Of a stretch of 64,000 nt of DNA, positions 52,939 through 61,467 are shown one piece after another. The notes beneath the pieces were generated by a model. The model searched no databases. It saw only the letters and a list, made by a program, of their open reading frames with translations, and was not told where the DNA came from. The DNA lies in NCBI GenBank assembly GCA_963826695.1, contig CAWGXZ010000004.1, positions 868,001-932,000 on the forward strand, read 5' to 3'. The DNA is from CAWGXZ01 sp963826695 (GTDB lineage Bacteria; Pseudomonadota; Gammaproteobacteria; Burkholderiales; Burkholderiaceae_C). Numbering within the stretch: the first letter of the stretch is position 1; each line of letters opens with the position of its first letter. The translations under genes and the position numbers were made by a program.

Positions 52939-53841
52939 TCAGCCCTGGGGCTCGAGCGAGTCGGCCATCTCGATCCGGTTGCGACCCGCCACCTTGGCGC
53001 GGTAGAGCGCTGCGTCGGCACGGGCGATCAGTGCCGCGGGGCTGGTCGGGCTTCTCCCCTCCGTGAACGCTGCGCCGACGCTCACGGTCACGGTCAGGGG
53101 GCCGGCGCGGGTGGCCATCGGCATGCCCCCGATGCCGCTGCAGATCCGCTGCGCGACGGCGAGCGTCTGTTCATGTCCGGCGCCCGGCGCCACGATCAGG
53201 AACTCCTCGCCGCCGTAGCGACCGATGCGGTCGTAGGCACGCAGCGCCACTTTCATCCGGCGCGCTGCTTCCTTCAGCACCTCGTCGCCGGTTGGATGAC
53301 CATGGTTGTCGTTGACCCGCTTGAAATGGTCGAGGTCGGCCATCATCACGCCGAGCGGGCTGCCCTCGCGCGCCGAGCGATCCATATCCTGCTGCAGGCT
53401 GTCGAGGATCGCGCCGTGGTTCCACAGGCCCGTCAGGCGGTCGTGCGCCGCCTGGTGGAGCAACGCCTCGTGCAGACCCAGAATGCGCTCGGCGACGCGC
53501 AGCCGGGCGTCGAGCAAGTCCTCGTCGAAGGGCTTCGTGATCAGGTCGTCCGCACCGGCATCGATGCCGTCGATGTAGCGCGATTTACCACCCAGCGCGG
53601 TCAGCAGCACGATGTAGGTGTAGCGCACGCGCGGGTCGGCACGGATGCGGCGGCAGAGTTCGAGGCCGTCGAGTCCGGGCATCAACCAGTCGGAAAGCAG
53701 CAGCGCGTAGTCGTCCTGCTGCCAGGCTTCCCATGCCTTCAGCCCATTGGAGACGGCAATGACCTCGTGGCCGAGCTTCCTGAGGGTGGCAACCAGCACG
53801 AGGCGCGTGCCGGTGTCGTCTTCGGCGACCAGTATCTTCAA
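52939..53841 (-). CDS. Response regulator-GGDEF diguanylate cyclase
   Basis: A 300-residue PleD-like protein. The receiver domain (1-120) has the acidic pocket AEDD, phospho-acceptor Asp 51 (LLSDWLMPG) and Lys in ITKPFDE. The GGDEF domain has an intact GGEEF (210-214) and the inhibitory c-di-GMP site RAYD (201-204) five residues before it, so it should be active and product-inhibited. It lies 106 bp after the hybrid kinase gene and is its most likely phosphorylation partner. Confidence 0.93.
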   Translation of the reverse strand: MKILVAEDDTGTRLVLVATLRKLGHEVIAVSNGLKAWEAWQQDDYALLLSDWLMPGLDGLELCRRIRADPRVRYTYIVLLTALGGKSRYIDGIDAGADDLITKPFDEDLLDARLRVAERILGLHEALLHQAAHDRLTGLWNHGAILDSLQQDMDRSAREGSPLGVMMADLDHFKRVNDNHGHPTGDEVLKEAARRMKVALRAYDRIGRYGGEEFLIVAPGAGHEQTLAVAQRICSGIGGMPMATRAGPLTVTVSVGAAFTEGRSPTSPAALIARADAALYRAKVAGRNRIEMADSLEPQG

Positions 53842-53947
53842 AGTCTGCTCTCGTGGGTTACCGGTGCCATGGGGCCGGCGAAGTGCCTTTTCCGCCTTCG
53901 GGCCGCCGCACCGCGTCAGTGCCGGCAGCCCATGCGGCGCGCGATTG

Positions 53948-56900
53948 TCACGACCCGGCCATCGGCCCGTGCGCGTCGACGAGCCCCAACTGCCGGATTT
54001 CGCTGCGCGCAGCCGCGAATTCTGCGCCGAGCTCGACGATCAACGCAGCCACGCCGTCGACCGATCCGCCACACGCCGACGCTTCGACGGCCAGGGCGAT
54101 CGGCGTCATGCGCTGCGCACCCACATTGCTGCTCGCGCCCTTGACCGCATGGGCAACCTTGCACAGCGCGCCCGTGTCGCCGGCGTGCACCAGGGCGCCG
54201 AGTTCGGCAATCCGCTCGGCAACCTCGCTGACGAACGAGCCGTAGATTTCGTGCAGCAACGTCGGGTCGGTGGCGGCGGCGAGTTCCCGCAGGCGGGCGA
54301 CGACGAGCGGATCGAGGGCGGAGTGGCTGGCGGCGGCGGCTTCGCTGGCCGGGGGCTGCGCAGATGCTCCGCTGGTGCCCGTCTCGGAAACCGCCGATGC
54401 GAGCGCGACCCCTTCGGCGTGCAGGGCCAGCGAGCGGGCCTCGTCGACCGGTACCCAGCGCTGCAGCGCTGCCGCCAAGGCTTCGGGCTGCACCGGCTTG
54501 CTGATGTAGTCGTCCATCCCGGCGCGCAGACACCGTTCGCGGTCGCCCTGCATCGCCTGCGCGGTCAGCGCGACGATCGGAATCTGCGCCTTCGCGTCGC
54601 CGCGGGCCCGAATCTTCGCCGTCGCCTCGAAGCCGTCCATCACCGGCATCTCGCAGTCCATGAAGACGATGTCGTGGCGACCCGTCTCGATCATCCGCAG
54701 CGCCTCGGCGCCGTCACTTGCGAAATGGACGGTGCAGCCGAGGCTGCGCAGCATCAGCCGGGCGACGAACTGGTTGGTCGCGTTGTCCTCGGCGACGAGC
54801 ACCTGCGCCGGATAGCAGCGCGGGCGGCGCCGGCGATGACTGGCGCCGTCGACGATGCGGGTGCCAGTGACCAGGCGGCTGGTTCCCGGCCCGGCCTGCG
54901 CCGACCAGACGCCGACCAGTGCGGAGTACAGCTCCGACTGCGCGACGGGCTTCACGAGGGTCGAGGCGAAGCCGATCTCCTTCAGTCGCACCGCGTCGCC
55001 TCGCCGGCCGAGCGTCGTCAGCAGGACCAGCACGGTCGCCGCGAGCAGCGGATCCGCCTTGATCGCCCGGCCCAATCCCTCGGCGTCGAGGCCGGGCAAC
55101 CACTGGTCGACGATGGCGATGCGGAACGGGTCACCGGCGGCGTGCGCTTCGCGCAGCATGCGCAGCGCTTCGTCGCCCGACCCGCAGCTGGCGGCGCGCA
55201 TGGTCCAGCCGCCGAGCTGCTCTTCGACGACATGGCGACTGACCGGGTTGTCGTCGGCAACCAGCACCCGCACGCCGCTCAGGTCGGCGTAGCCAGGCGC
55301 CTCTTCCGCGCTTTCAATTTGAAGCGGCAGCGTCAGGCGAAACCAGAAGGTCGAACCCCGGCCAGGACGGCTGGTCGCACCGATCGTTCCACCCATCAAC
55401 TCGACCAGCTGCCGGCTGATCGCGAGGCCCAGCCCGGTGCCGCCGTAGCGCCGGGTTGTCGAGGCGTCGGCTTGGGTGAACTTTTCGAACAGCAGGTCGA
55501 GCTTGTCGGCGGCGATGCCGATGCCGCTGTCTTCGACGCTGAAGCAGAGCGTCGCGCCGCCTTCGTCGAGCGCCTCGACGGCGACGCCGATCAGCACATG
55601 GCCGCGCTCGGTGAACTTGACCGCATTGCCGGCCAGGTTGGTGAGCACCTGGCGGATGCGTCCGGGGTCGCCGATCAGGGCGCGCGGCACGCTGGGCAGG
55701 TAACGCATCACGACTTCGAGCGGCTTGCCCGACGCATGCGCGGACGCAAGCTTCGTGACCTCCTCGGCAACGAGCAGCAGGTCGAAGGGCAGCGACTCGA
55801 AGGTGAGCTGACCGGCCTCGATCTTGGAGAAGTCGAGGATGTCGTTGATCAAGGTCAGCAGGGCTTCGCCACTGGCGTGCGCCAGCCGCGCGATTTCGCG
55901 CTGTTCCGGGTCGAGCGGACTGTCGATGAGCAGCCCCACGGTGCCGAGCACGCCGTTGAGCGGCGTGCGAATCTCGTGGCTCATGTTGGCGAGGAACTCG
56001 CTCTTTGCCCGGCTCGCCGCCTCGGCGGCCTCGCGCGCAGCGTTCAGCGCCAGCTCGGCTTCCTTGCGCTCGGTGATGTCCTGTACCGTGCCGAGGACCT
56101 TCTCGGTCTGGCCCGAGGTGCCCGGGATTGCGCGGGTGCGCACATGCACCGTCCGGATGCCACCGTCCGGACGCACCGCCCGGTAGGTCAGGGCGGTGGC
56201 GCCGTGCTCGACCACTGCGCGGTGCAGGTCGGCTCGGGCCTGCTCGAGGTCGTCAGGGTGGACGACCTGCCAGAAGCGCTCCATCGACGGCTCGTGGTCG
56301 CCCGGCGCACAGCCGAATATCCGGAAAACTTCGTCCGACCAGGTGAGATGGCCGCTCGCCAGGTCCCATTCCCAGCTGCCGAGTTGCGCCAGTTGTTGTG
56401 CCTCGGCCAGGCTGCCGTTGCGCTCGGTCAGCTCGCGTTCGACCCGCTTTCGCTCGCTGATGTCGCGCAGGAAGGCGCTGAAGATGAAGCCGCCGTCGAC
56501 CGTGATCGGTGAAATCGTCAGCTCGATCGGCAGCTCGCGGCCATCGCGGTGCAGCGCAGGCAATTCGAGGCGCTGATTCAGGATCGTGCCCTTGCCCTTC
56601 TCCAGAAAACGCGCGAAACCACGCAGGTGGGCTTCCCGCAATCGCTCCGGGATGAGCAGCGCATGCAACGGCTGTCCGATGGCTTCGGCTGCCGACCATC
56701 CGAAGACCTGTTCGGCCTGCGGGTTCCAGTCGGTGACGGTGCCGCTTTCATCGGCCGCGAGATAGGCGTCGTGCGCATGGGCGACGATCGCCCGGGTGCG
56801 CTCCTCGCTCGACTGCAGCTCGCGGGTCCGCTCGGTGACCTTGGTCTCGAGCTGCACGGCGTTGTCCCGCAGCTGCGCTTCCTTGGCGGCGATCGAATCG

Positions 56901-57979
56901 GCCATGGCGTTGAATTCGCGCGCAAGCTGGCCGATGGCATCGCTGGACAGGTTCTCCGGCAGCCGCGCCGTCAGCTCGCCGCGGCCGAAGCGTGCGACGC
57001 CCGCCTGCAGCTGGCGCAATGGGCGGGTCACCGTGCGGGTCAGCCCGGACGCCACGGCCGACGCAGCCAGCAACAGCACCGCGCCAAGGGCGACGAGCGT
57101 CCAGCCGAGATCGTGAGCCGGTTCCAGTGCTTCGGCTTCGCTGATCTTGGACACCAGGCAGAGCTGATGCTGCGGCAGCCAGCGGTAGGCAATGATGGCC
57201 AGCTGGTCACGGTAGTCGCCGGCGGTCAACATCCCACTGCTGCGCTGCAGGCAGCGCTCGGTTGCGATGGTCAGCACGGGGGTTTGCAACAGCGCGCCTG
57301 CCGCCATGAAGCGCGGCTGGGTGACGATCTGGCCGCGGCTGTTGATGAGGTAGGCGTCGTCCGAGCGGTAGACACCGCTGCGCCGCTGCACGATCTTGCC
57401 GAGTTCGGCAAGGTCGAAGGCGCCGACGAGGATTCCGAGCCGCTTGCCGGTCGGCGAGTTCAGCGGCGTGGCGATCGCCATCACCGGCTGACCGAGCAGC
57501 GGCGAGAGGTAGGCACCTTGCACGAAGGTCGCTTCCTGCCCCTGGCCGGCGAAGGCCTCGCCGGCCAGGTCGTGGTTGTCCAGCGCCGGGTCGGTGGCGA
57601 TGCGCACGCTTCGGCTGTCGGCATCGAGGATGGCCACCATGAGGTGGTGTTTCGGATAGGCGTTCAGCTCGCCGGCGATGCGCTCGCGTGCCTGCCGAGC
57701 GGCTTCGGACCCGGGCGCTGCCGCCGCGAATTCGCCGAGCGAACGCAGCAGCCCGGGAGACGCAGCGGCCGCTTCGAGCGCCGACACTTCGCCACCGATC
57801 CAGTCGTCGATTTCCGACTGCTTGGTGATGGCCGACGAAAGCACTTCGGAGGTGACCGCGCCCTGCAGGAACTGACTGCCGCTGCGGTAGGCCAGCCAGC
57901 CGATCGCCGCGACCAGCATCGCGGCAAACAGCACGAACACGAGCGTGATCCGCTGTTGCAGCCCCAAACGGTGCTTCAT
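53948..57979 (-). CDS. Large hybrid sensor histidine kinase (Cache-like, HAMP, PAS x2, REC x2, HPt)
   Basis: A 1343-residue membrane kinase. In order: TM helix about 12-30; periplasmic Cache-like sensor to about 300; TM helix (LGWTLVALGAVLLLAASA); HAMP (RPLRQLQAGVARFGRGELTARL); two PAS domains; HisKA with phospho-His in SHEIRTPLNG; HATPase (NLAGNAVKF, DSGIGI, GGTGLGLAI); receiver 1 (IVDQWLPG); receiver 2 (FMDCEMPVMDG); HPt with HAVKGASSNVG. A BarA-like phosphorelay. The ATG at 57979 overlaps the DUF3068 stop by 4 bp (ATGA), so the two are translationally coupled; upstream in-frame residues belong to that gene's other frame. Confidence 0.93.
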   Translation of the reverse strand: MKHRLGLQQRITLVFVLFAAMLVAAIGWLAYRSGSQFLQGAVTSEVLSSAITKQSEIDDWIGGEVSALEAAAASPGLLRSLGEFAAAAPGSEAARQARERIAGELNAYPKHHLMVAILDADSRSVRIATDPALDNHDLAGEAFAGQGQEATFVQGAYLSPLLGQPVMAIATPLNSPTGKRLGILVGAFDLAELGKIVQRRSGVYRSDDAYLINSRGQIVTQPRFMAAGALLQTPVLTIATERCLQRSSGMLTAGDYRDQLAIIAYRWLPQHQLCLVSKISEAEALEPAHDLGWTLVALGAVLLLAASAVASGLTRTVTRPLRQLQAGVARFGRGELTARLPENLSSDAIGQLAREFNAMADSIAAKEAQLRDNAVQLETKVTERTRELQSSEERTRAIVAHAHDAYLAADESGTVTDWNPQAEQVFGWSAAEAIGQPLHALLIPERLREAHLRGFARFLEKGKGTILNQRLELPALHRDGRELPIELTISPITVDGGFIFSAFLRDISERKRVERELTERNGSLAEAQQLAQLGSWEWDLASGHLTWSDEVFRIFGCAPGDHEPSMERFWQVVHPDDLEQARADLHRAVVEHGATALTYRAVRPDGGIRTVHVRTRAIPGTSGQTEKVLGTVQDITERKEAELALNAAREAAEAASRAKSEFLANMSHEIRTPLNGVLGTVGLLIDSPLDPEQREIARLAHASGEALLTLINDILDFSKIEAGQLTFESLPFDLLLVAEEVTKLASAHASGKPLEVVMRYLPSVPRALIGDPGRIRQVLTNLAGNAVKFTERGHVLIGVAVEALDEGGATLCFSVEDSGIGIAADKLDLLFEKFTQADASTTRRYGGTGLGLAISRQLVELMGGTIGATSRPGRGSTFWFRLTLPLQIESAEEAPGYADLSGVRVLVADDNPVSRHVVEEQLGGWTMRAASCGSGDEALRMLREAHAAGDPFRIAIVDQWLPGLDAEGLGRAIKADPLLAATVLVLLTTLGRRGDAVRLKEIGFASTLVKPVAQSELYSALVGVWSAQAGPGTSRLVTGTRIVDGASHRRRRPRCYPAQVLVAEDNATNQFVARLMLRSLGCTVHFASDGAEALRMIETGRHDIVFMDCEMPVMDGFEATAKIRARGDAKAQIPIVALTAQAMQGDRERCLRAGMDDYISKPVQPEALAAALQRWVPVDEARSLALHAEGVALASAVSETGTSGASAQPPASEAAAASHSALDPLVVARLRELAAATDPTLLHEIYGSFVSEVAERIAELGALVHAGDTGALCKVAHAVKGASSNVGAQRMTPIALAVEASACGGSVDGVAALIVELGAEFAAARSEIRQLGLVDAHGPMAGS

Positions 57980-58890
57980 TGCCGAGGGTCCGGTTGCGCC
58001 CCTGGGCCGTGCGCCTTCGCCGGCCGCTGCCGCCAGCCGAGCAGCAGGCACGGCACGCCGAGCAGCAGCAGGACGGCGGGTATGCCGGTTTCCGTCGCAA
58101 CGATTCGCGACCGCGCGTCGATCGCCTGCTTCAGCTTGGCGGCGCGCGTCGCACCGTCGTAGCGGTCGCTCCAGTGATAGAAGTCTGCAATGCGCCGACC
58201 CGTCTTGGGATCGACAAAAAAGGAGGTGCCGGTTTCCTCGTAGTCGACGACGATGCCCGACACCGGCTCGATCCACAGCCAGCCGGCGCCGTTGGAATGC
58301 GCGTTGTAGCGCTCGGGAACGTCCGGGAGGTGGAGAAAGCCGCTGGTCTCGTCGAGTTCGCGGGCGACAAAGCGGAACTTCAGGACAGGCAAACCCGAAA
58401 TCGTCTCGTCCCGGTCGAAGCTCGCCGAGCGCGGGCCGATGAAGACGGGGTCCCAGTAGGCGTGGTCGCGCCGCTCGGTATGCAGGGGGAACAGAAACGC
58501 GCCGGTGCGCTCGACGTTGCCATAACCCGGCAGGTTCCTTCGGGTGTGCCTGTCGACGCCGTAGATGCCGGTGCTTTCGAATGTCGGCGTGCCGTCATCC
58601 TTGGTCCAGGTCAGATCGCCTTGAATGACCACATGGCGGCCCGACGCCAGCAGCGTGCGATCGACACGGCGGCTCGAGATCGTCGTCGTGGTCCATTCAC
58701 CGGTCGGTGTTTCGCGGCTGCGGATCGTCGCCGGGAAAGTGACTTCGTCGGTCCCCGAAGCGGGCATCCGGTTGATCAGCTGTGCCAGCCAGAAATGCTG
58801 CACCGCCGCGGCCGCGCAAAGCGCCAGTCCGGCGAGCAACAACAGGCTGGGAGACGCGAACCGCTGCGTGACGGCGGTGAATGCAGGCAT
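57976..58890 (-). CDS. DUF3068/PorA-like membrane-anchored exported protein
   Basis: A 304-residue protein with an N-terminal membrane segment (SPSLLLLAGLALCAAAAVQHF), a long extracytoplasmic domain (VTFPATIRSRETPTGEW, DRTLLASG, YGVDRHTRRNLPGYGNV, GWLWIEPVSGIVVDYEETG) and a C-terminal membrane segment (GIPAVLLLLGVPCLLLGW). This layout resembles DUF3068 (PorA family), mainly known from actinobacteria. Start chosen at ATG 58890; no clear ribosome binding site. Overlap with the hybrid kinase suggests it works as an accessory sensor. Confidence 0.75.
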   Translation of the reverse strand: MPAFTAVTQRFASPSLLLLAGLALCAAAAVQHFWLAQLINRMPASGTDEVTFPATIRSRETPTGEWTTTTISSRRVDRTLLASGRHVVIQGDLTWTKDDGTPTFESTGIYGVDRHTRRNLPGYGNVERTGAFLFPLHTERRDHAYWDPVFIGPRSASFDRDETISGLPVLKFRFVARELDETSGFLHLPDVPERYNAHSNGAGWLWIEPVSGIVVDYEETGTSFFVDPKTGRRIADFYHWSDRYDGATRAAKLKQAIDARSRIVATETGIPAVLLLLGVPCLLLGWRQRPAKAHGPGAQPDPRQ

Positions 58891-59165
58891 GGACAAGGAT
58901 GCGGAGTATGCCCGTGCATGCAGGGCTGGCTGCGGCCTCCGCAGGAAGGTGGTTGCAGCCGGCGGGTGGGCTGCGACGACGGCAGCCACAGGCAGATCGA
59001 GCTGGGCTGGGACCTCCCGATCAAGCGCGCTCGCACGTGTCGTTCGTCAAACGCGTTTATGAACAGGCGGCGCTCGAGAACGGGCACCAGCCAGGCACCG
59101 GCAGCAGAAATGAAAGAGCCACCGGCCGACTGACTCGACTGGGTGGCTAATTCATCTGGCTGTCT

Positions 59166-59241
59166 TGGCTCCCCGACCTGGGCTCGAACCAGGGACCTAC
59201 GGATTAACAGTCCGGCGCTCTACCAACTGAGCTATCGAGGA
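59166..59241 (-). tRNA. tRNA-Asn (anticodon GTT)
   Basis: A 76-nt cloverleaf with encoded CCA. Acceptor stem TCCTCGA / TCGGGGA pairs (one G-T), the D arm has AGCTCAGTTGGTAGAGC, the anticodon loop is CTGTTAA (GTT) and the T arm GGTTCGAGCC. No adjacent integrase or repeat suggests use as an integration site. Confidence 0.97.
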
Positions 59242-59407
59242 AAAGTCCTGCTGCTCGCGAGTGGTTGCGGGCAGCGAAGAGGCGGCATTCTAGCAGCTGC
59301 CACGGGCGTCGTCGTGGCTCTCGACCGGCATGTGGTTCGACACGGCCGGGACGGCGATACTGCCCGGTTGCGGGGCGGTACGCGCCCCGACAACCCTGGA
59401 GACGCTG

Positions 59408-59917
59408 ATGACCCATTTCATGTACGCCGCTTCGGTGCCGATGCTCGAGCAGATGCTGGGCGCCCTGCGGGACCTGCTCGGCAAGGCCGCAGCCCATGCC
59501 GAGACGCACAAGATCGAACCCGATGCGCTGCTGCAGGCGCGGCTCTACCCGGACCAGTTCCAGCTGCTGCGCCAGGTGCAGATCGCCTGCGATTTCGCCA
59601 AGGGAATCGCCGCGCGCCTGGCGGGCGCCGAGGTGCCGAGCGTCCCCGACGAGGAGCGCAGCTTCGACGACCTGCAGCGACGCATTGCCGACACGCTGGC
59701 GTTCATCGGCGGCTTGCCGGCTGACGGCTTCGAGGGCAGCGAGGCGCGCGAGGTCGTGATCCAGGCCGGAAAGCCGCGCGAGCGGCGCTTCGCCGGCCGC
59801 GACTACCTGCTGCACTACGGCCTGCCGCAGTTCCTGTTCCATGTCACCACCGCCTATTCGATCCTGCGCCACAACGGCGTGCCGATCGGCAAGCGCGACT
59901 TCATGGGCCAGTACTGA
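59408..59917 (+). CDS. DUF1993 family protein
   Basis: A 169-residue helical, DinB-like protein: MYAASVPMLEQMLGALRDLLGKA, RLYPDQFQLLRQVQIACDFAKG, then SFDDLQRRIADTLAFI and the end HVTTAYSILRHNGVPIGKRDFMG are typical of DUF1993. The family is widespread in proteobacteria without a known reaction. GGAG 7 nt before the ATG at 59408 sets the start. Convergent with the M48 protease gene. Confidence 0.9.
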   Translation: MTHFMYAASVPMLEQMLGALRDLLGKAAAHAETHKIEPDALLQARLYPDQFQLLRQVQIACDFAKGIAARLAGAEVPSVPDEERSFDDLQRRIADTLAFIGGLPADGFEGSEAREVVIQAGKPRERRFAGRDYLLHYGLPQFLFHVTTAYSILRHNGVPIGKRDFMGQY

Positions 59918-59943
59918 GCGCCGGGCGCCCACGGCCGACGCCT

Positions 59944-61446
59944 TCAGCGCGCGACGACGCTCTTCACCAGCTCGCCCGGGCGCGGTTCCGCACCGCCCTG
60001 GTAGACACCGTTGATCAGCCGCAACTGCGGATCGGGGCGAGGCTCCAGCGGCGACTGGCGCGCCAGCTCGACAAAGCCGCCACGGGGAAAGGCAACGGTC
60101 CGCAGCACCCAGGGCCTCGCCGCGATGCGGTCGGCCGACGTCAGTGGGCGGAAACTGCCGATCGCCTCCTGCAGCGGGCGTTGCGCGCGTTGCAGCGCGG
60201 CGTCGTCGCGGCCCGCCGGCAGAAGGACGAAGACCTGCCGCGTCGGCCCCGTGACGAGGGTTGCGTCCAGCCGCTGCAGCTGGCCGCGCGAATCACGGCC
60301 TGAGCCGGTCCAGCGTGTTGCCTCGAGCCCGTTCAGGCTGAAGCGCTCGGCCCGGCCCTGCTCGGCCTTCAGCAGGTTGCGCAGGATGTCGTCGTGGCTG
60401 CCCGACTGCGGCGGCACCGCCTTGACGAGCAGGCCGGCATCGCGCTCGGCGTTGAGCACGGCAACGGATTCGGCCGAGTTGCGGATCGTCCAGCCGCGCG
60501 GCGCCGAAAGGCCGATGCCGAGCGGCTCGTGATAGAAGTTCTGGCCCCGGGTCAGGCCTTGCTCGGGGCTCTCGCCAAACGCCAGACCGTCGATCGCCTG
60601 CAGGTAGCGGCTGCGGTTCTCGGGTGCCCCGCGCCGGCCCGACGCGGCGGCAAGCTGCGCGGCATGCTGGCGGATGTCCTGCAGCCGACGCTCGTTGGTC
60701 GGATGTGACGACAGCCAGCTCGTCTGCGCCGGGGCACTGCGTCCCTCGCTGCGCGCCGCGTCGGCCGCGAAGCGCTCCTGCGCCTGCAGCACCGCAATGA
60801 CATCGACCATGTGCTGCGGATCGTAGTTGCTGCGCGCCAGGTATTCGGCACCCAGCCGGTCGGCCTGCAGCTCCTGGTCGCGCGAGTACGAGGCGACGTA
60901 ACCTGCGGCCGCGGTCTGCGACAGCTCGCCGGCCAGCTGGCCGGCGCCGGCGAGGCCCTGGCTTTCGAGCACCATGCCGAGCACGCTGGCGGCAAGCACC
61001 CCCAAGCCGGCGCCTTGCTCGCGCGTCGCCCGCTGGGCGCTGTGTCGCGCCGTGACATGGCCGATCTCGTGGCCGATCACGCCGGCGAGATCGGCCTCGC
61101 TGTTCATGTGCGCCATCAGGCCGCGGGTGACGTAGACATAGCCGCCGGGCGCTGCGAAGGCGTTGACCTCCGGGCTGTCGAGCAGGCTGAAGGTCCAGCG
61201 CAGGTCGCTGCGGTGCGATTGCCGCGCCAGCCGCTGGCCGATCTCCTCTACATACGCCTGCAGCCGCGGGTCGCGATAGACACCGTACTCGCGCAGCACC
61301 TGCTCGTGCGCCTTGCGGCCGGCAGCGATCTCGTCGGACAGGCTCATCACCGAGCGCTCGCTGCGTCCGGTGACCGGGTTCTGCACCGGCGCGCCGCAGC
61401 CGGCGAGGAATGAGCTCAGGCAAAGGCCGATCAGTGCGTGTCGCAT
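59944..61446 (-). CDS. M48-family metalloprotease lipoprotein (BepA-like)
   Basis: A 500-residue lipoprotein with lipobox FLAGC (Cys 17) and zinc motif GHEIGH (His 126, Glu 127, His 130), followed by the third ligand region in YSRDQELQADRLGAEYL. The C-terminal half holds a second domain (FYHEPLGIGLSAPRGW, GLEATRWTGSGRD). M48 lipoproteases such as BepA and LoiP act in periplasmic outer-membrane quality control, cleaving or helping assemble barrel proteins. It is followed upstream by glnS on the same strand, 21 bp apart. Confidence 0.92.
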   Translation of the reverse strand: MRHALIGLCLSSFLAGCGAPVQNPVTGRSERSVMSLSDEIAAGRKAHEQVLREYGVYRDPRLQAYVEEIGQRLARQSHRSDLRWTFSLLDSPEVNAFAAPGGYVYVTRGLMAHMNSEADLAGVIGHEIGHVTARHSAQRATREQGAGLGVLAASVLGMVLESQGLAGAGQLAGELSQTAAAGYVASYSRDQELQADRLGAEYLARSNYDPQHMVDVIAVLQAQERFAADAARSEGRSAPAQTSWLSSHPTNERRLQDIRQHAAQLAAASGRRGAPENRSRYLQAIDGLAFGESPEQGLTRGQNFYHEPLGIGLSAPRGWTIRNSAESVAVLNAERDAGLLVKAVPPQSGSHDDILRNLLKAEQGRAERFSLNGLEATRWTGSGRDSRGQLQRLDATLVTGPTRQVFVLLPAGRDDAALQRAQRPLQEAIGSFRPLTSADRIAARPWVLRTVAFPRGGFVELARQSPLEPRPDPQLRLINGVYQGGAEPRPGELVKSVVAR

Positions 61447-61467
61447 CGTTTACTCCTTCGACCCGGC

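Noticed and set aside
59166..59241. tRNA-Asn as attachment site of an integrated element
   Set aside because: No integrase, direct repeat of the tRNA end or foreign-looking gene lies nearby.
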